Assembly: GCA_039818165.1 (NCBI GenBank)
Contig: JBCBUL010000014.1
Coordinates: forward strand, 1 to 64,000
Origin: UBA5336 sp039818165
GTDB lineage: Bacteria; Pseudomonadota; Alphaproteobacteria; Caulobacterales; Hyphomonadaceae
Reading direction: 5' to 3'
Length of the DNA stretch: 64,000 bases
The position numbers and the translations under genes are program-made. Positions 1-8,438 of this stretch are shown in pieces. Position 1 is the stretch's first letter. Each line of letters starts with the position of its first letter. Below the pieces are notes generated by a model. It searched no databases. It worked only from the letters and a program-made list of their open reading frames with translations, and was not told the origin of the DNA.

Positions 1-2
1 CG

Positions 3-135
3 GAGACAAAAAAGACATTCGACCCAATAGCTGTTTACGGTGATACCCCAAATCCAACACAGCTATGAGCTAGAGGACAAGACTGGCCAACGCCAAACGT
101 GGCTCAGCTTCAAACGCGTGCCACGCAATTACTGA
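3..135 (+). other. Possible 3' end of an unknown gene, with a frame break
   Basis: Two short open stretches on the plus strand look protein-like and abut. One frame is open from base 3 and ends at a TGA at 65-67 (...AVYGDTPNPTQL). Another is open from 31 and ends at a TGA at 133-135 (...DKTGQRQTWLSFKRVPRNY). Read together across about 55-65 they could be the C-terminal 40 or so residues of one protein entering from the left, with a one-base indel. Equally, only the second frame may be coding. I do not recognise the family. Bases 136-230 hold nothing I can identify. Confidence 0.25.
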
Positions 136-230
136 CGGGTTAGGTTTGCGCCGAAGCGGACATCCGACGGCGGGTCAGAAACGACCGCTGTCGGCGAAAC
201 TCCGCCTTAGAGGCCAGCCACGCGCCACGG

Positions 231-1268
231 CTATCGGAACAGCCTTCGGAACCAGGGGTCGCCTGACTTTTGGCGTAGCCAATCGGCTGACAGCTTCCTC
301 TGCCAGCGGCGAAAATCGGTTGATGACTTTCTAAAGTCAGGTGCTGGACGCAGGGCTTTCGCATAGTTGTTGAGGTCCAACAGGAACGCATGGAGCCGCG
401 CGTTGGCGGCGGCGTTTTCTGAAGAGCGCTTTCGAAGGTAGCTGACATAGACGCAGCAGCCCAAACTCCTATTGTCCATTTCATGGCGGTGGGGGTTGGG
501 CGCGTCCGGAAACCCTGAATCCAGCACAGCATCCACAACCGGGGAAAAGGCTTCGAGCATGTCCTCAAAGGTTGGGCTGAGGCCGAGAAGCTGCGTTAGT
601 TCTTCGTGTGGCGTGAGGGCCGTGGGCGCAGGCGCGCCCTTTTGCGCCTTTAGCAAAAATTGCCCCGGCTCGATCTCGTTATCGAAGGTGAGCGTGTTTG
701 CCAGCGTATGTCTGTCGAAGAACGCGTCAGCCTCTTCCAGGCCGATCTGGAACATCGTCCGCGAATTCACGAAGCCGGGATCATCATCCGATACGCCTTC
801 GGGATAAAGCCATTCCAGCTCTGCCCGGCCTCGGGCATCGAAGCTCAGCGCCTTGTTCCAGTCGATCTCAAGACGCCCCCTGATGAGCCTTCCCGCGTCA
901 AAGATGAAACAGGAATCCCCGCCTTCATCATAGGCGGAAAAATGGGCGACGGGTTGATCCAGCGCCCGCGATAACGCCATGGCGATTTGCGCCCCATCGA
1001 CATCGAAAAGGGTCTTGTCGCCGCCCTGTTCAGTGATGCTGGTTTCAATGCCCTTGAGAAGGGCTGTCTGGTCATCCGTCAGGCCAAGCGCCTTCGTCTT
1101 GATCTCTTCCTGGAAGGTGATCGCTTCGGTGTCACTCTGGCCCTCGAAGAACCAAGCGCCCGTCTCCGGCTCATGAAACAATCGCCAGCTTGTCAGCCAG
1201 TCTATGCCCTGCAGCGTGTCGATTTCCGGAGGGCGATTGAACGCTACAAAGGAAACATACCAGCCCAT
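231..1268 (-). CDS. Hypothetical protein, 345 aa, coupled to the upstream membrane-anchored protein
   Basis: I do not recognise this protein. It is soluble-looking, acidic and rich in aromatic residues, and starts MGWYVSFVAF. No signal peptide or membrane helix is visible. The start was chosen because its ATG shares one base with the stop codon of the gene before it (TAATG), a classic arrangement for translational coupling. A longer open frame exists upstream to 1427, but that part is out-of-frame sequence of the neighbouring gene. A Cys-Cys pair lies near the C-terminus (LGCCVYVSYLRKR), and the tail is strongly basic. It probably works with the protein encoded immediately upstream. Confidence 0.6.
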   Translation of the reverse strand: MGWYVSFVAFNRPPEIDTLQGIDWLTSWRLFHEPETGAWFFEGQSDTEAITFQEEIKTKALGLTDDQTALLKGIETSITEQGGDKTLFDVDGAQIAMALSRALDQPVAHFSAYDEGGDSCFIFDAGRLIRGRLEIDWNKALSFDARGRAELEWLYPEGVSDDDPGFVNSRTMFQIGLEEADAFFDRHTLANTLTFDNEIEPGQFLLKAQKGAPAPTALTPHEELTQLLGLSPTFEDMLEAFSPVVDAVLDSGFPDAPNPHRHEMDNRSLGCCVYVSYLRKRSSENAAANARLHAFLLDLNNYAKALRPAPDFRKSSTDFRRWQRKLSADWLRQKSGDPWFRRLFR

Positions 1269-2017
1269 TATTGTTCGCCCAGGGCAGCTTCGACGGCGAG
1301 GCGCAGCTCTTCGATGGCGGCGTGCTTGGGTTGGGTCGAGTATTCGAGCATGAAAAAGACGCGGGTGGCGTTTTCGCCAAAGGCGTTGAGGAAGGCACTG
1401 CTTTCCCTCATCGCGCCGGAGTCGCACAGAAAGACGGGATCAAAGCCGTCAAAGTCGGATGCCGCAGCCGCCCCCTCATCGCGCTCCAGTCCATAAGCAA
1501 TCAACTCAGGAAAGGCTGGCGCAAGGGCGCGCGCATGGGCGACATTTCCGCTTAGAATGACACTTTCCAACTCGTTTTGAGATGTCACCTCCGCAATGGC
1601 AGAAACCACACGTTGATCGCGCAGAATGGCCAACTCGCCCGATCCGGACAGCTCCGTGATGATGGGAATGATCGTGAAGGGAGTCACCGGAATATGACTT
1701 TCGCTGACAGCCTGGCATTCGGCCACCGTTAGCGTGTCGCGGTCCGTCAAACCCAACAATACGAGCCTCGCTGTGCTGATGTCCGACAGGCGCTGGGCGG
1801 CAAACGTCTGGTAAGCTGTTCGAAGCGCGTCGGCCTGCTGGAGCTCGAAGTGAAGCCGCTGGAGGATCTCACGCTCAGCGCGCCGGTCACTTCGCGCATC
1901 GTTCCAGTTTGAGACCTGGATTGCGAGCAACACACCGAAAACAACGATGGCAAAGTCCAGTAGAACCGCAAACCAGTTCTGGTCTTTCACATGTTGGGTG
2001 ACACGGCGCAGGAGCAT
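1268..2017 (-). CDS. Membrane-anchored protein of unknown function, DUF6090-like, 249 aa
   Basis: The N-terminus (residues 1-40, ...NWFAVLLDFAIVVFGVLLAIQVSNWND) has one membrane helix followed by a charged coiled-coil-like stretch (residues 38-60). This matches the N-terminal pattern of DUF6090-type small membrane proteins, which have no known function. The remainder is predicted to be outside the membrane. The ribosome site GAGGGGGA lies seven bases before the ATG. It follows the TetR gene by 28 bases on the same strand and its stop overlaps the next gene by one base, so the three genes are probably one transcript. The family label rests on the N-terminal pattern only. Confidence 0.6.
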   Translation of the reverse strand: MLLRRVTQHVKDQNWFAVLLDFAIVVFGVLLAIQVSNWNDARSDRRAEREILQRLHFELQQADALRTAYQTFAAQRLSDISTARLVLLGLTDRDTLTVAECQAVSESHIPVTPFTIIPIITELSGSGELAILRDQRVVSAIAEVTSQNELESVILSGNVAHARALAPAFPELIAYGLERDEGAAAASDFDGFDPVFLCDSGAMRESSAFLNAFGENATRVFFMLEYSTQPKHAAIEELRLAVEAALGEQ

Positions 2018-2045
2018 GATCTTTCCCCCTCAGGACCGCTTGTTC

Positions 2046-2720
2046 CTATCGCTTCAGCCCCACCTGTCCAAATCCGGCTGTAACGAAGTCGAGGACATAG
2101 CCATGGGCCGCCTGCAAGTCGTCTGAGCGACATGCCCCGCCCGACAGGCTGTCGAGGCGCCCGGTTTGGGCGAAGGTCAGGGTGAGCGCGCCAGAAAGGC
2201 AATGATAGCCCCAGAAAAGCGCCGCCTCATCGGCATCGGGAAGCGCCTTGCGAAGGGCGGCGATGAACTGGTCCACCATCGGGTTGAAAAAGCGCGACAT
2301 GAGTTTCGCGCCCCATTCGGCGGAATTGTTCACATAGGCAACGAGGGCGTAATAGCTCCGCCAGGCCGGATCGTCCAAATGGGGTCCGTTCAGCAGCGGG
2401 AAGAGGTACGCATCCAGGATGGCGCGCACGCTGGGCGGGTTGGGAGCAGCGTCGTTCGTGGCCGCTTCCAGGGCTTTCAGTCGCCAGCGATTGATCAGTT
2501 CGGCCCGGCGCATGAAGGTGGCTTCGAACAGTTCATGCTTGCGCCCGAAATGGTAGCTCGGCAGGGCCACATCCACATCGGCTTCCTTGGCGATTTCGCG
2601 CAGGGTGACCGCGTCATAACCGTGGCGGGCGAAGAGTTTTTCAGAAGCGTTCAGGATGCGCGTACGGCGGTCTTCAGAGTGTGGTTCGATGAGGCCTGGC
2701 CCGTCTTGCGCATTGTCCAT
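2046..2720 (-). CDS. TetR/AcrR-family transcriptional regulator, 224 aa
   Basis: Residues about 18-65 form the TetR helix-turn-helix: RILNASEKLFARHGYDAVTL, then REIAKEADVDVALPSYHFGRK. The rest is a helical ligand and dimer domain with no recognisable effector specificity, of normal length for the family. TetR proteins usually repress their own operon and neighbouring genes and release DNA on binding a small molecule. Here the likely targets are the two unknown genes downstream (1268-2017 and 231-1268). It is separated from purN by 97 bases. The DVALPSYHFGRK segment, where the family commonly has SxxxlYyHFxsK, is slightly unusual but keeps the YHF core. Confidence 0.85.
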   Translation of the reverse strand: MDNAQDGPGLIEPHSEDRRTRILNASEKLFARHGYDAVTLREIAKEADVDVALPSYHFGRKHELFEATFMRRAELINRWRLKALEAATNDAAPNPPSVRAILDAYLFPLLNGPHLDDPAWRSYYALVAYVNNSAEWGAKLMSRFFNPMVDQFIAALRKALPDADEAALFWGYHCLSGALTLTFAQTGRLDSLSGGACRSDDLQAAHGYVLDFVTAGFGQVGLKR

Positions 2721-2817
2721 TCACCGACTCCTCCTCGCTTCAGCCTAGCGCGAAGACGCCAACGCCGCAAACGCCTCGATTCCAGCAGGTGCAGCAACAA
2801 ATATTGCTGCGGGCGAG

Positions 2818-3405
2818 CTAGTGAGCCACCGCTTTTCTTAGCGCCAGCCCCAAAGCCTCTGGATACAATTCGTGCTCCTTCGGCAGGATTCGCGCGGCCA
2901 GCGTTTCCGGCGTGTCCCCCGCCAGCACGGGCACGCGCGCCTGGGCGATCACCTCGCCTTCGTCCACGCCATCGTTCACATAGTGCACGCTACACCCCGC
3001 TTCCTTGCGGCCATCGGCAATGGCGCGGGCATGGGTATTCAGGCCCTTATAGTCCGGCAGAAGCGATGGATGGATATTGATTAGCCTGCGCCGCCAGCGC
3101 GCGACAAACCAGGGCGTCAGCACCCGCATGAAACCGGCGAGGGCGACGAACTGTGCCCCGGCGGCGCGCAAGGCGGCATCCACTTCGCGCTCGAACGCTT
3201 CGCGATCCTTGCCGAACCCAGTGTGGTCAATGCACAGACTTGGCACCCCATAGGAACGGGCTGTTTGCAGTCCTGCCGCATCGGGGCGGTTCGACACGAC
3301 CAGAACAGGCAAACCAGGATAGGACTCCTCGGCGGCAGCCTTCAGCAGGGCTGTCATGTTGGAGCCACGCCCGGAAATCAGAACGGCAAACGGAATGCGG
3401 GTCAT
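2818..3405 (-). CDS. purN: Phosphoribosylglycinamide formyltransferase (GART)
   Basis: Third step of de novo purine synthesis: transfers formyl from 10-formyl-THF to GAR in the cytoplasm. The 195-residue length is normal. The phosphate loop SGRGSN is at residues 11-16. The catalytic Asn110 and His112 sit in INIHPSLLPDYKGL, and the conserved Asp148 sits in DGVDEGEVI. The ATG at 3405 overlaps the purM stop by four bases (ATGA); a longer frame upstream to 3570 is inside purM and is rejected. purM-purN order and coupling are the common bacterial arrangement. Confidence 0.97.
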   Translation of the reverse strand: MTRIPFAVLISGRGSNMTALLKAAAEESYPGLPVLVVSNRPDAAGLQTARSYGVPSLCIDHTGFGKDREAFEREVDAALRAAGAQFVALAGFMRVLTPWFVARWRRRLINIHPSLLPDYKGLNTHARAIADGRKEAGCSVHYVNDGVDEGEVIAQARVPVLAGDTPETLAARILPKEHELYPEALGLALRKAVAH

Positions 3406-4433
3406 GCCGGGACCAGGTCTCCGATCAGGGTGGGGAACTCTCCAGCGGCTTTGAGGCCGTCGAGCGCGTCCTGGGCGTCGGCCTCGGCCACGGCGAGCAC
3501 CATGCCGATCCCCATATTGAAGGTTCGCTGCATCTCCGCGTCTTCGATCGCCCCTTCGGTCTGCAACCATTCGAACAGGGCCGGCGGCGTCCAGGCTTCA
3601 AAGTCGATCCGAGGCCGGAGCGCGGCGGGCAACATGCGGGGAATGTTTTCCGTCAAACCACCGCCGGTGATGTGCGCGAGGCCTTTCACAAGGCCGCCTT
3701 TGATAAGGGGAAGCGTTTGACGCGCATACAGCCGTGTTGGTGTCAGCAACACATCGCCCAAAGTGCCTTCCGCAAAGGGGCACGGCGCATCCATAGGCGT
3801 GTCAGTGCGCTCAACCACGCGACGGATGAGGCTGTAGCCGTTTGAGTGGGCGCCGCTGCTGGCCAGGCCGATGAGCACATCGCCGGGCGCCATATCGTCC
3901 ATTCGCGGCAGCATGGCCCTGCGCTCAGCTGCCCCGACCACGAAGCCGGCGAGATCATAATGCCCTGGCGGGTACATGCCCGGCATTTCAGCCGTCTCCC
4001 CGCCGATCAACGCACACCCTGCCTGGCGGCAGCCTTCCGCGATGCCGGAGACAACCGCTTCGGCCACGCCGCCCTCCAGTTTTCCCGTGGCGAAATAGTC
4101 GAGAAAGAATAAAGGCTCCGCCCCCTGGGCGAGCACGTCATTGGCGCACATCGCCACAAGGTCGATCCCGACTGTGTCGTGCTTGCCTGTCTGGAAAGCG
4201 AGCATCAGTTTTGTGCCGACACCGTCAGTGCCGGACACCAGCACTGGGTCTTCAAAACCGGCAGCTTTCAGATCGAAAAGCGCGCCAAACCCGCCCAATC
4301 CCCCCATCACGCCAGCGCGCGCGGTGGCCTTCGCCAGGGGGCCGATAGCATCGACAAGCGCAGTGCCTGCCTCAATGTCGACACCTGCATCTTTATAGGT
4401 GAGCGGCGTGGGTGTGTCTTTTGTCATGGGCAT
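3402..4433 (-). CDS. purM: Phosphoribosylformylglycinamidine cyclo-ligase (AIR synthetase)
   Basis: ATP-dependent ring closure of FGAM to AIR, the fifth step of purine synthesis. The 343 residues contain GTDGVGTKL (about 67-75), the glycine-rich GGFGALFDL, CALIGGETAEMPGMY (about 140-154) and AHITGGGLTENIPR (about 253-266), all hallmarks of PurM. The start could be the first Met or the Met two residues later (MTKDT). It is the first gene of purMN and diverges from the DUF2066 gene across 105 bases that must carry both promoters. I saw no riboswitch or PurR-like palindrome there. Confidence 0.97.
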   Translation of the reverse strand: MPMTKDTPTPLTYKDAGVDIEAGTALVDAIGPLAKATARAGVMGGLGGFGALFDLKAAGFEDPVLVSGTDGVGTKLMLAFQTGKHDTVGIDLVAMCANDVLAQGAEPLFFLDYFATGKLEGGVAEAVVSGIAEGCRQAGCALIGGETAEMPGMYPPGHYDLAGFVVGAAERRAMLPRMDDMAPGDVLIGLASSGAHSNGYSLIRRVVERTDTPMDAPCPFAEGTLGDVLLTPTRLYARQTLPLIKGGLVKGLAHITGGGLTENIPRMLPAALRPRIDFEAWTPPALFEWLQTEGAIEDAEMQRTFNMGIGMVLAVAEADAQDALDGLKAAGEFPTLIGDLVPA

Positions 4434-4538
4434 CGGCCACTATCACGGGGAAAAATGGTGCGCCAGTGTGGGTTATCAGTTCTCGGGCGCTGATTCCCCT
4501 GCTAAGCGTGTTTCGAAATACGAGGGAGCCTCGCTGCC

Positions 4539-5549
4539 ATGATTCGGTATGTGTTTTTGATGTTTGCCGCGCTGATGTTCGCGGTTTTGGCGGCGATGGC
4601 CGATACGCGGTCGGTTTACACAATCAGCGACATCAAGGTGGACCGCCGCGGCGCAAGCGTTGTAGCCGCCGTGGACGCAGCCCAGGCCGACGCACGCCGC
4701 ATCGGGGCGGAACGTCTGATTGCCAAGATCACCCTGCCCCAGGACATTGAGGCCGCAGGCGGCATCCTGATCACCCAGGACGTGGCTGACCGGCTGGTGG
4801 CAGCGATCGACGTTCAAGAGGAGAGCCGCGGTGGCGGACGCTATCGCGGCACCCTGTCTGCGGTATTGAACCCGATTGCCGTGCGCCAGTTCCTCGACCA
4901 GCAGGGCATACCCTACGTGGATCGACAGGCGCCCCGGGCCCTTGTCGTGCCCATTGGAGATGGCCGGTCAGATTTTGCCTGGCAGGCCGCATGGCCCGAG
5001 CGCGATGAGGGCGAACTGGCCCCCTTTGTGACATCGACCATTCCGGCTGCGACCGCGCTTCCTTTATGGGAGGAACTGTCGCCCGAAGCACGCGTGCGCG
5101 GCGCCCAACGCGCTGTCATCGCGCAACTTGTCGGTCAGCCGGGCGCTTATGCCGTCGATTTGACTCTGGTGACGCCATCGGGCCAGGGCGGCCTTGGGCG
5201 GAGCGACTACGCCGCCGACCTCGAAGGGGCGTCCGCCGCAGCGGCAAGGCGACTGAGCGACGTTTGGAAAGACAGCGCGGTGGTGCGTTCCAACACACGC
5301 ACTATCGTGACGGCGAGCGTTTTCTACACATCGATTGCGGAATGGAACACGCTCCGCAGCGCCCTCGCCCGCTCACCGCTCGTCTCAGAATTCAACACCG
5401 AAGCGATCGCGCGGGATGGTGCGCTGGTTCGGTTCGCCTACGCAGGAGAAACCGAGCGGCTGATGGCAGACCTGCGCCAGCGCGGCGTGGAACTGGATGC
5501 TGACTTTTCCGGCTGGGTGCTCACATCTGCCGTGTCACCGGTGCAGTGA
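4539..5549 (+). CDS. DUF2066 domain-containing exported protein, 336 aa
   Basis: It begins with a signal peptide (MIRYVFLMFAALMFAVLAAMA, cleavage near residue 21). A conserved periplasmic region, VYTISDIKVDRRG followed by a long run of ADARRIGAERLIAKI type helix, is typical of DUF2066. The function is unknown. In many alphaproteobacteria a DUF2066 gene precedes hdaA, as here (knowledge of gene order). A GAGGGAG ribosome site precedes the ATG. The stop overlaps the hdaA start by four bases (GTGA), so expression is probably coupled to the replication regulator. Confidence 0.8.
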   Translation: MIRYVFLMFAALMFAVLAAMADTRSVYTISDIKVDRRGASVVAAVDAAQADARRIGAERLIAKITLPQDIEAAGGILITQDVADRLVAAIDVQEESRGGGRYRGTLSAVLNPIAVRQFLDQQGIPYVDRQAPRALVVPIGDGRSDFAWQAAWPERDEGELAPFVTSTIPAATALPLWEELSPEARVRGAQRAVIAQLVGQPGAYAVDLTLVTPSGQGGLGRSDYAADLEGASAAAARRLSDVWKDSAVVRSNTRTIVTASVFYTSIAEWNTLRSALARSPLVSEFNTEAIARDGALVRFAYAGETERLMADLRQRGVELDADFSGWVLTSAVSPVQ

Positions 5550-6256
5550 CCGGCCCGGCTGGCAGCGCCGGCAAGGGCCCCCTCCAGGCCAGTTTCGAGT
5601 TTGCAGGCCCGCCACGTCAATTCTCTGAACTTGACCGGGGGAACGCCAATCGCGCCGCCGTTGATTTCCTCGAAAGCGTCAACGCCTGGCCCTTCCCCGT
5701 GGCGTGTCTGATCGGTCCGCCCCGGTCCGGAAAATCGACCCTGGCCGACGTCTGGGCGCGGGCGCAGTCGGGGCTTTGCCAGACCCCAGAAGCCCTCCTG
5801 ACACGTAGTGAACGGGTCGATCTCTCCAAAACGGCTTTGGCGATTGATCCTGCGGACACTGGCCTGCCGGAAAATGCCTTGCTCAGCCTGATCAACCAGG
5901 CCGGGGAACGCGATGGCCGGCTCCTGCTCACCGCAAGCACGCCTCCCATGGCCTGGCCCGTGGAAAACAAGGACCTCGCGTCTCGGTTGGCGTCCCTGCC
6001 CCTGGCAGAAATCCACAAGCCGGACGAAGAGATGGTAGGCCTGCGGCTCTACTCTCTTTTACGTCGCCATTTCGCTGCACCGCCGATGGATGTTGTGAGG
6101 TATCTGGAACCACGCCTGAAACGCACCTATGCAGACATCGAGTCGTGTGCAAAACGGCTGGCGGGGCGTGTTGGCTCCGGGCAGGGCCTGACGGTCATGC
6201 TGGCCAGCACAGTGCTCACTGAGATGTATGGCGCCGAGGACAAGAGCGATGGCTGA
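5546..6256 (+). CDS. hdaA: HdaA-type regulatory inactivator of DnaA
   Basis: DnaA-related AAA+ protein that, with the sliding clamp, stimulates ATP hydrolysis by DnaA after initiation. The Walker A motif is GPPRSGKST at residues 57-65. QASFEF at 14-19 sits where Hda proteins carry their clamp-binding peptide, although it lacks the usual Leu residues. There is no C-terminal DnaA DNA-binding domain, consistent with 236 residues. The start is a GTG whose last two bases plus A form the upstream stop. The end overlaps ppk1 by eight bases. Confidence 0.88.
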   Translation: MTGPAGSAGKGPLQASFEFAGPPRQFSELDRGNANRAAVDFLESVNAWPFPVACLIGPPRSGKSTLADVWARAQSGLCQTPEALLTRSERVDLSKTALAIDPADTGLPENALLSLINQAGERDGRLLLTASTPPMAWPVENKDLASRLASLPLAEIHKPDEEMVGLRLYSLLRRHFAAPPMDVVRYLEPRLKRTYADIESCAKRLAGRVGSGQGLTVMLASTVLTEMYGAEDKSDG

Positions 6257-8438
6257 CACGGCAACCCCAGCAAGAGCGCGAAAGAAGAAGCGCGACCTGA
6301 TTGAGCTTCCCGAACGGTTTTTGAACCGGGAATTGTCCTGGCTGCAGTTCAATGAGCGCGTGCTAGAGGAAACCGCCAACCCGGACCATCCGCTTCTGGA
6401 ACGCCTGCGCTTCCTGTCCATCTCGGCCAGCAATCTCGATGAATTCTACATGGTGCGGTATGCAGGATTGCGCGAACAGGTCCGCGCCGGCCTGAACCGG
6501 CCTGGCCAGGATGGCCTGACGCCCGCCGAGCAGGTGGCACGGATCGAGGATGCGGCGGCAAAGCTGATGGAAGATCAGCAAGATCGCTGGCAAGCCCTGC
6601 GCCAGGAACTCGCGGATGAAGACATCCACGTCCTCGGCCCGTCCGACCTGAACAAGGCAGATCGTAGCTGGCTAAAGAACCATTTCGAGCTGCACATCTT
6701 CCCGATCGTGACGCCCCTCGCGGTCGATCCGGCCCATCCGTTTCCCTTCATCCCGAACCTTGGATTTGCATTGGCGGTGAACCTGCGTGCGCGGGGCGGA
6801 AGCGAGCAGATTACCGGGCTGGTACCCCTGCCCGCTTTTTCACCTCGCTTCATCCGCTTGCCGGAGGTGAAATCCGGCATCATGCGCTACATTGCGCTGG
6901 AAGATGCCCTGCTTCTGTTCCTGGATGTTCTGTACCCTGGATACGAGGCAAACGGACATTGCCTGTTCCGCGTGGTGCGCGACAGCGATATCGAAATCGA
7001 AGAAGAAGCAGAAGACCTGATCCGAGAGTTTGAAATTCTCCTGAAACGGCGCCGTCGGGGCAAGATTGTCCGGATCAAATTCATCCAGGATGGCCCGGCA
7101 GACCTGCGCAATTTCATTATTCGCGAGATCGAGGCCGAGCCCCAGGACGTCGTGCTCAGCCAGGGTATTCTGGGCATGGCGCAGCTTTCAGAACTGATCA
7201 GCGACAAGCGCCCCGACCTGCTCTTCCCGGCCTTTGAGCCACGCTATCCCGAACGGATCCGGGAAATGGGTGGAGACTGCTTTGCCGCTGTCCGCGCCAA
7301 GGATATTCTGGTTCACCATCCTTATGAGAGCTTTGACGTAGTGGTGCAGTTCATCCGCCAGGCCGCGGAAGACCCGAATGTGGTGGCCATCAAACAGACG
7401 CTCTACCGCACCAGCGCGAACTCTCCCATCGTGTCGGCCCTGATCGAAGCGGCCGAAGCCGGCAAGAACGTGACCGCCCTTGTGGAGATCAAGGCGCGGT
7501 TCGACGAGGAGGCCAATCTTAGGCTCGCGCGGGATCTGGAGCGCTCCGGCGTGCAGGTTGTCTACGGCTTCATCGAGTACAAGACCCACGCCAAGGTCTC
7601 GCTGGTTGTACGCCGCGAAGAAGGCGGCCTGCGCACGTACACGCATTTCGGGACGGGCAATTACCATCCCCAGACGGCGAAGGTTTACACGGACCTGTCG
7701 CTGTTCACAGCCGACGAGGCCCTGGGGCGCGATGCCGGGCGCTTGTTCAACTTCGTAACGGCCTATCGCGAGCCGCCCGAGCACGGACCGGACTTCGAGA
7801 AGATCGCCATGTCGCCGATCGGGCTGGAAGCCCATCTGATCGAGCTCATCGAGGCAGAAGCGGCCAATGCACGGGCAGGCAAACCGTCCGGCATCTGGGC
7901 CAAGATGAACTCCCTTGTCGACAATGATGTGATTGACGCGCTCTACCGCGCCAGCGCCGATGGTGTGCCAATCAATCTGGTGGTGCGTGGCATTTGCTGC
8001 CTGCGGCCCCAGGTGGAAGGCCTGTCGGAAACGATCCATGTGAAGTCCATTGTGGGCCGGTTCCTGGAGCATTCGCGGATTGTCTGCTTCGCCAATGGCC
8101 ATGAACTGCCCTCGCGCCACGCCAAGGTCTTCATCTCGTCAGCCGACTGGATGCAGCGCAATCTGAAACGCCGGGTGGAGTCCCTGGTACCGGTGCTGAA
8201 CGAGACCGTGCATAGACAAGTATTGCACCAGATCATGGTGGCCAATCTGAATGACGACCTGCAAAGCTGGGCAATGAATCCCGACGGCAGCTACAGCCGC
8301 GTGGATGTGAAAGACCGCGATGCTGCCTTCAGCGCCCATGCCTACTTCATGGAGAATCCCAGCCTGTCAGGCCGGGGCAGCGCTTTGAAAGTCAGCCTGC
8401 CACCGCGCCTAAATCCTAAGAAGCGATCCAAATCTTGA
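6249..8438 (+). CDS. ppk1: Polyphosphate kinase 1
   Basis: Reversible synthesis of inorganic polyphosphate from ATP. The 729 residues cover the four PPK1 domains. The N-terminus starts FLNRELSWLQFNERVLEE, a strong family signature. The phospho-acceptor His447 lies in EYKTHAKVSL, followed by THFGTGNYHPQTAKVYTD. A second conserved His624 lies in PSRHAKVFISSADWMQRN. The ATG at 6249 (MADTAT) is preferred to one seven codons upstream. It is translationally linked to hdaA before it and ppx after it. Confidence 0.97.
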   Translation: MADTATPARARKKKRDLIELPERFLNRELSWLQFNERVLEETANPDHPLLERLRFLSISASNLDEFYMVRYAGLREQVRAGLNRPGQDGLTPAEQVARIEDAAAKLMEDQQDRWQALRQELADEDIHVLGPSDLNKADRSWLKNHFELHIFPIVTPLAVDPAHPFPFIPNLGFALAVNLRARGGSEQITGLVPLPAFSPRFIRLPEVKSGIMRYIALEDALLLFLDVLYPGYEANGHCLFRVVRDSDIEIEEEAEDLIREFEILLKRRRRGKIVRIKFIQDGPADLRNFIIREIEAEPQDVVLSQGILGMAQLSELISDKRPDLLFPAFEPRYPERIREMGGDCFAAVRAKDILVHHPYESFDVVVQFIRQAAEDPNVVAIKQTLYRTSANSPIVSALIEAAEAGKNVTALVEIKARFDEEANLRLARDLERSGVQVVYGFIEYKTHAKVSLVVRREEGGLRTYTHFGTGNYHPQTAKVYTDLSLFTADEALGRDAGRLFNFVTAYREPPEHGPDFEKIAMSPIGLEAHLIELIEAEAANARAGKPSGIWAKMNSLVDNDVIDALYRASADGVPINLVVRGICCLRPQVEGLSETIHVKSIVGRFLEHSRIVCFANGHELPSRHAKVFISSADWMQRNLKRRVESLVPVLNETVHRQVLHQIMVANLNDDLQSWAMNPDGSYSRVDVKDRDAAFSAHAYFMENPSLSGRGSALKVSLPPRLNPKKRSKS

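Noticed and set aside
2166..3080. Plus-strand 304-codon open frame
   Set aside because: It is antisense to the TetR and purN genes, has no domain sense, is rich in Arg/His/Pro as expected for the reverse of GC-rich coding DNA, and spans two unrelated genes.
7188..8120. Minus-strand 310-codon open frame
   Set aside because: Lies wholly inside ppk1, which has clear conserved active-site motifs on the plus strand.
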